A DNA stretch of 22,861 bases from a virus. Below the pieces are notes generated by a model, which was not told the origin of the DNA, did no database searches, and saw nothing but the letters and a program-made list of their open reading frames with translations. Where the stretch lies: IMG/VR virus record IMGVR_UViG_3300043446_001572, positions 1-22,861 of that record; one strand, 5' to 3'. Positions within the stretch are counted from its first letter, which is position 1, and every line of letters begins with the position of its first letter. The position numbers were made by a program, and so were the translations under genes. Below are positions 6,167 to 11,852 of the stretch, in pieces.

Positions 6167-6267
6167 TTGTTGTCGTGGAAAACAACAAATCTGAGGCCGT
6201 TTGAATCTGTTCCTTGCCCCGCCGATATAGGGGTTTCCACCAAGGAGCAGTTTCAAGCGGCTTTTTT
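6167..6267 (+). ncRNA. C4/CI-like antisense immunity RNA with terminator
   Basis: Two hairpins are visible. The first is TTGTTGT/ACAACAA (6167-6173 and 6182-6188) with an 8-base loop. The second is long: GCCGTTTGAA pairs with TTCAAGCGGC (6196-6205 and 6252-6261, one T-G pair), then CTG/CAG and TCCTTG/CAAGGA continue the stem, and CCCC/GGGG (6217-6220 and 6230-6233) closes the apical loop, leaving TTTCCAC (6234-6240) unpaired. Six T residues follow at 6262-6267, so the hairpin doubles as a terminator. The CCCCGCC loop, unpaired TTTCCACC and GCGGC-T6 end resemble, from memory, the C4 antisense RNA of phages P1/P7 and the CI RNA of P4, which base-pair with target sites in their own transcript. 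Family identity needs a covariance-model search. Confidence 0.7.
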
Positions 6268-6406
6268 GTTGCCCATGATGACCGTACTGGTCGCGTTAGC
6301 AATGGGCTTGAATGGGCTGCTACCAAGAAAACACCGCATACCGGAGACACCCACGGTGTGTGACAGAACTTGGTTAGGGTATCTGTAAAGTCTATGGCAG
6401 GTGGCA

Positions 6407-6526
6407 ATGACAAGACATAGACATAAGCCAACTAACCCGTCACGCGCACTTGGTACTGGTTTTGTAGCCTTAAATCAGTATGGAGAGGAGGCCGGTATAG
6501 GCCACCCTTGGCAGGTTATCGACTAA
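6407..6526 (+). CDS. Short ORF downstream of the C4-like RNA, possible target gene
   Basis: 39 codons starting MTRHRHKPTNPSRALGTGFV and ending HPWQVID. The head is strongly basic and the tail mildly acidic. AGGTGG lies just before the ATG and could serve as a ribosome binding site, though the spacing is short. That same site, GGTGGCAA at 6400-6407, is complementary at seven of eight positions to the unpaired TTTCCACC of the C4-like RNA. In P1 and P7, C4 represses translation of a small ORF (icd) in this manner. The protein itself is not recognised, so coding is possible rather than certain. Confidence 0.4.
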   Translation: MTRHRHKPTNPSRALGTGFVALNQYGEEAGIGHPWQVID

Positions 6527-6549
6527 AGAAAGTGAGGTGAAAAAAGATA

Positions 6550-6578
6550 TTGAACATAATGGAATTAACCTATATAGT
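6550..6578 (+). promoter_or_regulatory. Promoter for the recombination operon
   Basis: TTGAAC (6550-6555) and TATAGT (6573-6578) are separated by 17 bp, giving four of six and five of six consensus matches. Initiation would fall near 6585, with about 30 bases of leader containing TTCCTAAC and an AAAGGGG ribosome binding site before the ATG at 6615. It would let the second early block be expressed independently of termination at the C4-like RNA. Confidence 0.55.
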
Positions 6579-6614
6579 CCTACTGTATTTCCTAACCATC
6601 TAAAGGGGTAAATC

Positions 6615-6857
6615 ATGAGTGAACCAAAGCTCTGCATCGACTGTAAGCACTTCAAAGCACGTTCCTGCTATCACCCATCCAACGGCATCGATTTAGTCGA
6701 AGGAAAAATCCAGTCTGAATTCTGCGCGATTATGCGTTTAGATTATCGCGAGTGTAAGCCTGAAGGACTTCTATTTGAACCGATGGAGGCCGTTGTATAT
6801 GACATTGCAGCACTTTTTCCAGACACCAATTTTCCTAACATCAGAGGTGAAAAATGA
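6615..6857 (+). CDS. Small Cys-rich protein, possible zinc binding
   Basis: 80 residues starting MSEPKLCIDCKHFKARSCYH. The N-terminus has CxxCKHF followed by further Cys and His (CYHP), with Cys at about 42 (FCAIMR) and 52 (ECKPEG). This spacing is that of a small metal-binding domain seen in phage early proteins. A strong AAAGGGG site precedes the ATG. It is the first gene of the recombination operon and its stop overlaps the next start. The function is unknown. Confidence 0.75.
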   Translation: MSEPKLCIDCKHFKARSCYHPSNGIDLVEGKIQSEFCAIMRLDYRECKPEGLLFEPMEAVVYDIAALFPDTNFPNIRGEK

Positions 6858-7045
6858 GCATCCAAACAGAAGGTCTGAAAGGACTAGAAACAATAAGCAT
6901 AAACGACCTACTTAGGCCGTTTGAAAAAGACTACGAAAAAGCTCAAATGCGTGACCAGATTGAAATGCTGGAGCGTGAAATAGACCGTCAATCAACCATC
7001 ATTGACGCACTAATCAAAGCAATCAAAGTTATTGAGAGGGGTTAA
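6854..7045 (+). CDS. Small coiled-coil protein
   Basis: 63 residues starting MSIQTEGLKGLETISINDLL. Residues about 25-60 (KDYEKAQMRDQIEMLEREID and onward) form a clear heptad-patterned coiled coil. The start overlaps the upstream stop (ATGA), with AGAGGTG as ribosome binding site, and the stop lies 2 bp before the exonuclease start. The tight coupling suggests it works with, or is needed in amounts similar to, the recombination proteins, but no family is recognised. Confidence 0.7.
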   Translation: MSIQTEGLKGLETISINDLLRPFEKDYEKAQMRDQIEMLEREIDRQSTIIDALIKAIKVIERG

Positions 7046-7047
7046 TC

Positions 7048-7950
7048 ATGGCAAATGACCAGAACGATTTCGCACCAGAAGTTCGCAATTCGGCTTGGTG
7101 GTCGGGTGACTCTAGGAAAGCAGCCAACGGCAGAGGTAATGAAGCTGTCCTAGAGAAATTAGGCTTGAAAGAACGGCCAGACTTATCTCAAGTGGAAGCT
7201 GTCCAAATGGGTCACGTTATGCAGCCCATCATCGGACGTTTAGCTCAAGATAAATTGCAGATTGAATTGAAGGACGCTGATTATGCGCTTACGCATCCAA
7301 AAGAAACGTGGCTCAAATCACATTTCGATTTTATCTCTGCTGACGGTAAAACGCTGGTTGAAGCGAAGAATTACAACGCGAATGTTCGTAATAAGTTTGA
7401 CGCAGAATCAAACATTATCCCTGCGGCTGATATGGCGCAGCTCGTACATGAAGCGGCTTGCCATAACGTCGAAAATATTGTTTTGGCGGTCTTGTTTGGC
7501 GGTCAAAATTTTGAGACGTTTGAATTTACAATTTCGGAAGCCCAAAAGGAAAGTCTCATTAAGGATATGGCGAGGTTTTGGGCAGCAGTTCAAACTAAGC
7601 AACCACTTGAGCCAGAGACAACAGAACAGACAAAACTTGTTTACGCTCAAGACAAAGGCACAAGCATCGTCGCAATCCAACCCATTGAAAAGGCAGCAGA
7701 AGCTCTCAAGTTCGTTAAAGAAGAAATTAAGCGGCTAGAGGAAAAGGAAGAACATCTCTTAACTGCTATTCAAAACCACATGCAATGGTCGAGCGAACTG
7801 GTGAGCTTCGATGGCAAAGTTCTCGCTACATGGAAAAACTCTAAGGGCAGCAAACGATTCGACGCTAAGTTATTCCAAGCCCAACACCCCGACATCTACG
7901 AAAAGTTTGTCACGGAAACGGCAGGTTCTCGCCGCTTCTTACTTAAATAA
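7048..7950 (+). CDS. YqaJ-family viral exonuclease (PD-(D/E)XK)
   Basis: 300 residues. The N-terminal two-thirds match the lambda-exonuclease/YqaJ fold: an early WW-S-G-D-S-R-K-A segment, QMGHVMQP (about 53-60), the metal-binding HFDF (Asp94) and VEAKNY (Glu105, Lys107) of the PD-(D/E)XK core, and the conserved QLVHEA (about 131-136). The C-terminal third adds a Glu/Lys-rich helix (KFVKEEIKRLEEKEEH) and a conserved-looking NSKGSKRFD segment. Such enzymes chew 5' strands of double-stranded ends and hand single strands to an annealing protein; the RecT-like gene lies three genes downstream. Start ATG has an AGGGG site. Assignment is firm. Confidence 0.9.
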   Translation: MANDQNDFAPEVRNSAWWSGDSRKAANGRGNEAVLEKLGLKERPDLSQVEAVQMGHVMQPIIGRLAQDKLQIELKDADYALTHPKETWLKSHFDFISADGKTLVEAKNYNANVRNKFDAESNIIPAADMAQLVHEAACHNVENIVLAVLFGGQNFETFEFTISEAQKESLIKDMARFWAAVQTKQPLEPETTEQTKLVYAQDKGTSIVAIQPIEKAAEALKFVKEEIKRLEEKEEHLLTAIQNHMQWSSELVSFDGKVLATWKNSKGSKRFDAKLFQAQHPDIYEKFVTETAGSRRFLLK

Positions 7951-7960
7951 TGGAGGATTT

Positions 7961-8152
7961 ATGTACGCATTTCCTAGTGGACACAATCCAAAAACAGGTA
8001 CGCAAGAATCTGGCATGACCTTGCGTGATTACTTTGCAGCTAAAGCTATGCAAGCGATTTTGAGCAATCCAGACTACACCAACGAAGACCATGTATTAGC
8101 TTCTTCGTCTTATAACGTGGCTGACGCAATGATGAAAGCGAGGGATTTATGA
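7961..8152 (+). CDS. Small conserved phage protein (MTLRDYFAAKAMQ motif)
   Basis: 63 residues starting MYAFPSGHNPKTGTQESGMT. The segment GMTLRDYFAAKAMQAIL at about 18-34, followed by a patch ending in ASSSYNVADAMMKARDL, is a pattern seen in many small phage and prophage proteins of unknown function. GGAGG lies at ideal distance before the ATG at 7961, so the longer in-frame reading that overlaps the exonuclease is rejected. The stop overlaps the next start (ATGA). Confidence 0.8.
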   Translation: MYAFPSGHNPKTGTQESGMTLRDYFAAKAMQAILSNPDYTNEDHVLASSSYNVADAMMKARDL

Positions 8153-8361
8153 CAGTATTTGTTCCGCTTGTGACTGAAAAAAGAATAGTAGAAATTATTC
8201 GTGGTTATATTGCAGAACACGCTACTGAAACTACTCATCCTGATATGAACAATGAAAATCATTTATTGAAATTATCAGAACTAATGGTTGATGAGTGTGT
8301 TGCAAGAATTCCATTGTTTAGATTAGAAAAAGACGCTGTTGAGAAAGCGAGGAAACCATGA
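8149..8361 (+). CDS. Small early phage protein, unknown function
   Basis: 70 residues starting MTVFVPLVTEKRIVEIIRGY, predicted helical, with several His/Glu/Asp residues mid-chain (HATETTHPDMNNENH). Both ends overlap neighbours by 4 bp, so it is translationally coupled between the preceding small gene and the annealing protein. No family is recognised. Confidence 0.7.
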   Translation: MTVFVPLVTEKRIVEIIRGYIAEHATETTHPDMNNENHLLKLSELMVDECVARIPLFRLEKDAVEKARKP

Positions 8362-9167
8362 CTGCCTTAGTGCCAATAAATGAAATAAGAGAAATGGCTG
8401 AAGTCGCAGCCAAGAGCAAGATGTTTGGCTTTAAGTCTCCAGACGAAGCAATGGCTATCATGTTGCTTTGCCAAGCTGAGAACCTGCATCCTGCTATTGC
8501 TATGCGTGACTATCATGTCATCCAGAATCGCCCTGCTTTGAAGGCGGATAGTATCCTCGCCCGCTTCCAGCAGAACGGAGGTTCAGTCAAATGGGAGGAA
8601 TACACTGATGAGCGAGTCACTGGTACTTTTTCTCACCCCGCTGGTGGGTCTGTTGCTATCACTTGGACATTTGAGATGGCAAAGAGAATCGGACTTACGT
8701 CTAAGGATAACTGGCGGAACTACCCACGCGCCATGCTCCGCTCAAGATGCATCAGCGAGGGTGTCAGAACCGTATTTCCCGGAGTTGTTGCGGGAGTCTA
8801 CACAGACGAAGAAACGGAGTCTTTCTCTGCAAAGAGCCAGCCTTATCAAGCGCAGACAAAAGATATGGGCGAAGCGGAAATCGTTATTGAGGAACAGGTA
8901 ACCGAGTATCAATTATTTTTGCCTGACGGTTCTGTCTACGCTAATTGCACGAACTGGCAAGACTACATTGAGCGTTATGTATCCATGTTGGACGCTATCG
9001 AGAATTCGCCGAAGCTAAAGAAAGAAGAAAAGGCAGAAAAGCGAAAAACTTGGGAGGCGGGGAACGCTGACGCAATTAAGCGCATGGACGCAGTGACCAA
9101 GACACAATTTATAGCGGCTAAACAAGGTGTAGATACCTTTGCAGACTTGGAGGACGCTATTGAGTAA
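8358..9167 (+). CDS. RecT-like single-strand annealing protein
   Basis: 269 residues. The core GFKSPDEAMAIMLLCQAENLHP, AMRDYHVIQNRPALKADSIL, RFQQNGGSVKWEEY and NYPRAMLRSRCISEGVRTVFPGVV with VAGVYTDEE follows the pattern of phage RecT/Bet-like annealing proteins, in which the segment after the Ala-Leu-Lys-Ala-Asp motif builds the beta-sheet core. The C-terminal 100 residues are a charged, less conserved tail. The family anneals complementary single strands; here the YqaJ exonuclease in the same operon would make the substrate. Start overlaps the previous stop by 4 bp. Fold-level assignment rests on recalled patterns. Confidence 0.8.
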   Translation: MTALVPINEIREMAEVAAKSKMFGFKSPDEAMAIMLLCQAENLHPAIAMRDYHVIQNRPALKADSILARFQQNGGSVKWEEYTDERVTGTFSHPAGGSVAITWTFEMAKRIGLTSKDNWRNYPRAMLRSRCISEGVRTVFPGVVAGVYTDEETESFSAKSQPYQAQTKDMGEAEIVIEEQVTEYQLFLPDGSVYANCTNWQDYIERYVSMLDAIENSPKLKKEEKAEKRKTWEAGNADAIKRMDAVTKTQFIAAKQGVDTFADLEDAIE

Positions 9168-9182
9168 TTTCAGGCATGGACA

Positions 9183-9206
9183 GCCCCAAAGTATCGGGGC
9201 ATTTTT
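9183..9206 (+). terminator. Intercistronic hairpin with T tract
   Basis: GCCCC (9183-9187) and GGGGC (9196-9200) form a 5-bp stem with an 8-base loop, followed by ATTTTTA. It lies between the annealing protein and the SSB-like gene, 23 bp before the next start. The stem is short, so partial termination or RNA processing is more likely than a full stop. It shares the GTATC element and CATTTT end with the hairpin at 4983-5004. Confidence 0.5.
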
Positions 9207-9228
9207 ACCCAAAATTAAGGAACCCATT

Positions 9229-9510
9229 ATGAGTGAAGCAAGAGAGTACACAAAGTTTATTCCCCAAGAACTAAAGGGGCGTATCACGCACAATAAATAC
9301 AAACAAAAGGATACAGAGCCAGACATGAAAGGCACATTGTGCGTCAAAGGCATGATTGTGAATTTCGGTATTTGGAAGAATGATGGTCCCCACGGTGAAT
9401 ACTTCAACATTAAGGTATCTGACCCTGACTGGAAGGATAAGCAGAAGGACGCTCAGTATCCGAAAGAGGTAACGCCTAAATCTAAGATGGCTGGCGATAT
9501 TCCTTGGTGA
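9229..9510 (+). CDS. Small SSB-like protein with DIPW tail
   Basis: 93 residues starting MSEAREYTKFIPQELKGRIT. The body is small, Lys-rich and predicted beta-rich (TLCVKGMIVNFGIWKNDGPH, EYFNIKVSDPDWKD), and the chain ends GDIPW, close to the DDIPF-type tip by which bacterial single-strand binding proteins recruit partners. With exonuclease, annealing protein and RusA beside it, a single-strand DNA binding or accessory role is likely. The ATG at 9229 follows TTAAGG. The body does not look like a canonical OB-fold SSB at first sight, so identity is inferred from the tail and context. Confidence 0.6.
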   Translation: MSEAREYTKFIPQELKGRITHNKYKQKDTEPDMKGTLCVKGMIVNFGIWKNDGPHGEYFNIKVSDPDWKDKQKDAQYPKEVTPKSKMAGDIPW

Positions 9511-9893
9511 TGCACGCATGGCTTGAGTTGCCGTTCCCGCCTAGTCTTAACACCTACTGGCGTAACTTTCGAGGGAGAACTGTTCTATCAAAAAATGGAC
9601 GGCAATTCAAGAATGACGTTCAGGACTACATCATAGAAAAGAACATTCCTAAATTTGGGGACAAGAAGTTGAAGATAACAATGATTTTGCGCCCTAGAGA
9701 TAAAAGGAAAATTGACATCGATAACCGGATTAAAGCGGTGCTAGATTCGCTTCAAGACGCAGGGGTTTTCGATGATGATTTTCAGGTAGACCACATTGAG
9801 ATGATTCGCGGAGAACAAATCAAGGGTGGCCTTATACGGGTTTTGATTGAAGAACTACCAGACCCCCGTCAGACCGAGGGCGAGTCCCTCTGA
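9510..9893 (+). CDS. rusA: RusA-family Holliday junction resolvase
   Basis: 127 residues from the ATG at 9510, which overlaps the preceding stop (TGATG). The N-terminus LPFPPSLNTYWR and the core KIDIDNRIKAVLDSLQDAGV then FDDDFQVDHI match RusA, whose catalytic aspartates lie in the DxDN motif (Asp69 and Asp71 here) and in the later acidic cluster (Asp88-90). RusA dimers cut Holliday junctions during phage recombination and packaging-substrate maturation. Two in-frame codons upstream (TTG, GTG) are alternative starts. Length is normal for the family. Assignment is firm. Confidence 0.9.
   Translation: MHAWLELPFPPSLNTYWRNFRGRTVLSKNGRQFKNDVQDYIIEKNIPKFGDKKLKITMILRPRDKRKIDIDNRIKAVLDSLQDAGVFDDDFQVDHIEMIRGEQIKGGLIRVLIEELPDPRQTEGESL
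9876..9890 (+). other. GAGGG/CCCTC stem-loop at the end of rusA
   Basis: A 5-bp stem (9876-9880 and 9886-9890) with a CGAGT loop overlaps the last codons of the resolvase gene. No T tract follows, so it is not an intrinsic terminator; it could block decay or ribosomes between rusA and the next gene, which starts 65 bp downstream. Confidence 0.25.
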
Positions 9894-9957
9894 GGACAGG
9901 TTAGGAACGCTTGGGCAACGTCTCGGTCAGCCCACTAATTCAACTAAAGGGGATTAC

Positions 9958-10698
9958 ATGAATAAGCATCTATTTGTCGCAACACCTCAATATGGCGGTC
10001 TGTGCTATGGCTTTTATGCTCAGTCTTGCTTGCAGCTTCAAATGCTGTGCAAGAACGCTAATATAAATATTAGCTTTTCTTTCTTGTTTAATGAGTCTTT
10101 GATTCAGAGAGCCAGAAACTTGTTGACGCATCATTTCTTAAAATCTGATGCAACACACATGATGTTTATTGATGCCGACATACGGTTCAATCCAAACGAC
10201 ATCTTTCCGATGATGGAGGCTGACAAAGACATCATTTGTGGCATCTACCCAAAGAAAGAAATCAACTGGCAGACCGTCCGTAACGCGATTGAGGCCGGTG
10301 TACCCAATGAGCAGCTAAAACACCATACAGGGGCGTTTGTGGTCAATCTGGTGGACTATCAGACTGAGGTCACAGTGCCGGTCAACCAGCCAGTAGAGAT
10401 TTGGAATGGTGGAACTGGATTCATGCTGATTAAGCGTGAGGTTTTCGAGGGTTTAATTGGGAAAGTGCCGATGTACCTAAATAACGTGTTGGATTTGCAG
10501 AGCAACCAGAACGGCGAAACCATTCATGAGTTCTTTGCAACGCAGATTGAGCCAGAGTCGCAATTGCTTCTGTCTGAAGATTATGACTTCTGCAAAAAGG
10601 CTAGAAACAACGGATATAAGGTATGGGCAGCACCTTGGGTGCAATTAGCCCACGTTGGCACCTACGCATTTGAAGGTCAGTTGCTGCAAACGCCATGA
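9958..10698 (+). CDS. Glycosyltransferase-like protein (GT-A fold)
   Basis: 246 residues starting MNKHLFVATPQYGGLCYGFY. The chain follows a GT-A pattern: an N-terminal strand and glycine loop, ESLIQRARNLLTHHFL (about 46-61), the metal-binding MFIDADI with DAD at about 72-74, and later GGTGFMLI and SEDYDFCKKARNNGYKVWAA, which corresponds to the acceptor-side acidic motif. Phages use such enzymes on DNA bases, virion proteins or host surface polymers; the target here is unknown. The ATG at 9958 with AAAGGGG upstream is chosen over a longer frame that overlaps rusA. The stop overlaps the next start by 4 bp. Confidence 0.8.
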   Translation: MNKHLFVATPQYGGLCYGFYAQSCLQLQMLCKNANINISFSFLFNESLIQRARNLLTHHFLKSDATHMMFIDADIRFNPNDIFPMMEADKDIICGIYPKKEINWQTVRNAIEAGVPNEQLKHHTGAFVVNLVDYQTEVTVPVNQPVEIWNGGTGFMLIKREVFEGLIGKVPMYLNNVLDLQSNQNGETIHEFFATQIEPESQLLLSEDYDFCKKARNNGYKVWAAPWVQLAHVGTYAFEGQLLQTP

Positions 10699-11048
10699 TG
10701 CGCGATAAGTACGCTCCCCATGTTGATTTTGGGGAGTTGTCCGGCTTGCTTGGCAAGGTTTTGCCGTCAAATCTGGATATGGTCCTAGAACGCAAGGGAC
10801 ACTTCCTGTTCGGCGAATGGAAGCGAGACGGGGAAAAGATAAGCAAAGGCCAAGAAATCCTCTTAAAAGCCCTCTCAGGGCTGCCGAAAACAACCGTTCT
10901 GGTTGTTTCTGGAGATACAGACAACGGGATGCGTGTAGAGCGTTTCTGGAGGATTTTGCCGGACGGCAGTTACGCTCAATCCGGCAAAGGTTTAATAGAG
11001 TTCAAAGACTATATTACTGAATGGTACCTAGTAGCTGATATAGGATAA
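10695..11048 (+). CDS. Possible PD-(D/E)XK nuclease, last early gene
   Basis: 117 residues starting MMRDKYAPHVDFGELSGLLG. The sequence SNLDMVLERKGHFLFGEWKR at about 26-45 has the spacing of a small PD-(D/E)XK core: Asp in a first strand, then E-x-K in the next (EWK). GQEILLKALSG and TTVLVVSGDTDN follow as in resolvase or VRR-NUC type folds. It is short for most such families, so it may be a compact single-domain nuclease or an inactive relative. Two adjacent ATG codons (10695, 10698) are possible starts. A terminator follows at once. Confidence 0.65.
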   Translation: MMRDKYAPHVDFGELSGLLGKVLPSNLDMVLERKGHFLFGEWKRDGEKISKGQEILLKALSGLPKTTVLVVSGDTDNGMRVERFWRILPDGSYAQSGKGLIEFKDYITEWYLVADIG

Positions 11049-11073
11049 TGTTGCAGCGCAACATACAGTTTTT
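11048..11073 (+). terminator. Intrinsic terminator ending the early operon
   Basis: ATGTTGC (11048-11054) and GCAACAT (11058-11064) form a perfect 7-bp stem with an AGC loop, followed by ACAG and five T residues (11069-11073). It begins at the stop of the last early gene and lies in the 43-bp gap between convergent units. On the opposite strand no T run follows the stem, so it serves the plus strand only; no comparable terminator for the leftward late RNA is seen here. Confidence 0.7.
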
Positions 11074-11091
11074 CTTGGGGGATGGGCCAGC

Positions 11092-11607
11092 TTATTTAAA
11101 TCCCCAAAAATATAGGTCTTTGGCATCTTCATTCGTGCTGAATTCGTAGTAATAAAACTGGCTTAGGTCGCAATCCCTACGAATGTCTTCTTCCGTGATG
11201 TTGCGGTAGTAGTCGTGAGCTGTGAACGGGGAGTCCCAAGGGTTAGTTTTTGTGGTTCCGTGTTCAAGCCGTCCGGTTGTAGCGCACGTAAAGAACACTA
11301 GCTTGGATGACATCCTAGCCATGTTATTGAATATCCTAGCCCACTCAGGAGCGTGTTCAAAGCACTCACAAGAGGCTACAACGTCAAAAGAACCATCGCT
11401 GTAGTCCAAGTCCTCACCTTTGCCAACAACATCAACGCAGGGGCCTTTAGCTAGGTCTACACCGATGTAGGTGCATTGCTCAAAAAAGTCTCTTATTGTG
11501 CCATTCAGATTTAAACTGCCCACTTCTAGTACAGCTTTGCGCTGAAACATATCAGGAAAGCGTTCCTTCAGACCGGCTATGAAAGCCAGTTGTGCTGGAT
11601 GTGACAT
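11092..11607 (-). CDS. SAM-dependent class I methyltransferase
   Basis: 171 residues with the class I fold: motif I VLEVGSLNLNG (about 26-36) for SAM, an acidic YIGVDLA (Asp51) at the end of strand 2 binding the ribose, and FDVVASCECFEH (about 74-85) as strand 4. EHAPEWARIFNNMARM and HDYYRNITEEDIRR then follow the order of the methyltransferase-11 group. The (N/D)PP(Y/F) motif of DNA amino-methylases is absent, so a small molecule, sugar, protein or RNA substrate is more likely. GGGGAT precedes the ATG. It is the last gene of the late unit. The substrate is unknown. Confidence 0.85.
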   Translation of the reverse strand: MSHPAQLAFIAGLKERFPDMFQRKAVLEVGSLNLNGTIRDFFEQCTYIGVDLAKGPCVDVVGKGEDLDYSDGSFDVVASCECFEHAPEWARIFNNMARMSSKLVFFTCATTGRLEHGTTKTNPWDSPFTAHDYYRNITEEDIRRDCDLSQFYYYEFSTNEDAKDLYFWGFK

Positions 11608-11627
11608 AGTTATCCCCTATGATTTGA

Positions 11628-11852
11628 TTAACGGCAGCCCCAACGACGTCTAGCTGCCTTACCTCTCTCACCCTTCCAGTTCTTAGACCTCGCACAGAAA
11701 GACTTGTGTCTTGGTCCTGATTTGGTTGGAGCCTTCAAGTTACTGCCGGTAGCACGGTTGTACTTCTTGCGTCCTTTAGCGGTCAGGCCACCGCCAGCTT
11801 TAACAGAGAGCTTCTCACCCCTGCCGACAGAAAGATTAGTGCTTTTAGACAT
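11628..11852 (-). CDS. Small basic protein, DUF6321-like
   Basis: 74 residues, very rich in Lys, Arg and Gly. The middle GGLTAKGRKKYNRATGSNLK, with APTKSGPRHKSFCARSKNWKG after it, matches a short domain I recall as DUF6321, common in tailed phages and of unknown function. The charge suggests binding to packaged DNA or nucleic acid in the virion. Other members keep a longer insert before the C-terminal Arg/Lys run; this one is compact and ends RRRWGCR. The start overlaps the preceding stop by one base. Confidence 0.85.
   Translation of the reverse strand: MSKSTNLSVGRGEKLSVKAGGGLTAKGRKKYNRATGSNLKAPTKSGPRHKSFCARSKNWKGERGKAARRRWGCR

Larger units (their letters stand above)
6137..6614. other. Gene-poor early control region with structured RNA
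   Basis: 478 bp between two early gene blocks with no long plus-strand gene in keeping with its neighbours. It holds a C4-like antisense RNA (6167-6267), a nested fold ACCAAG/CTTGGT (6322-6327 and 6369-6374) around ACACCG/CGGTGT (6331-6336 and 6354-6359), a 39-codon ORF (6407-6526), a GGCC-N6-GGCC hairpin inside that ORF near 6490-6504, and a promoter (6550-6578). Long open frames on both strands across 6078-6431 are judged by-products of the RNA's conserved bases. Confidence 0.65.

Noticed and set aside
6167-6388. Plus-strand frame containing AAFLLPMMTVLVALAMGLNG
   Set aside because: It starts inside the first RNA hairpin and runs through its terminator. Apparent conservation of such frames is explained by the RNA bases.
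6078-6431. Long minus-strand reading frame across the C4-like RNA
   Set aside because: It lies opposite the structured RNA. I recall similar hypothetical products annotated in other genomes at such sites, which are likely translations of conserved RNA rather than genes. There is no good ribosome binding site and it opposes the early unit.
10408-10415. TGGTGGAA, another match to the antisense segment, inside the glycosyltransferase gene
   Set aside because: An 8-base match within a Trp-Asn-Gly-Gly coding stretch, away from any start site, is likely chance.
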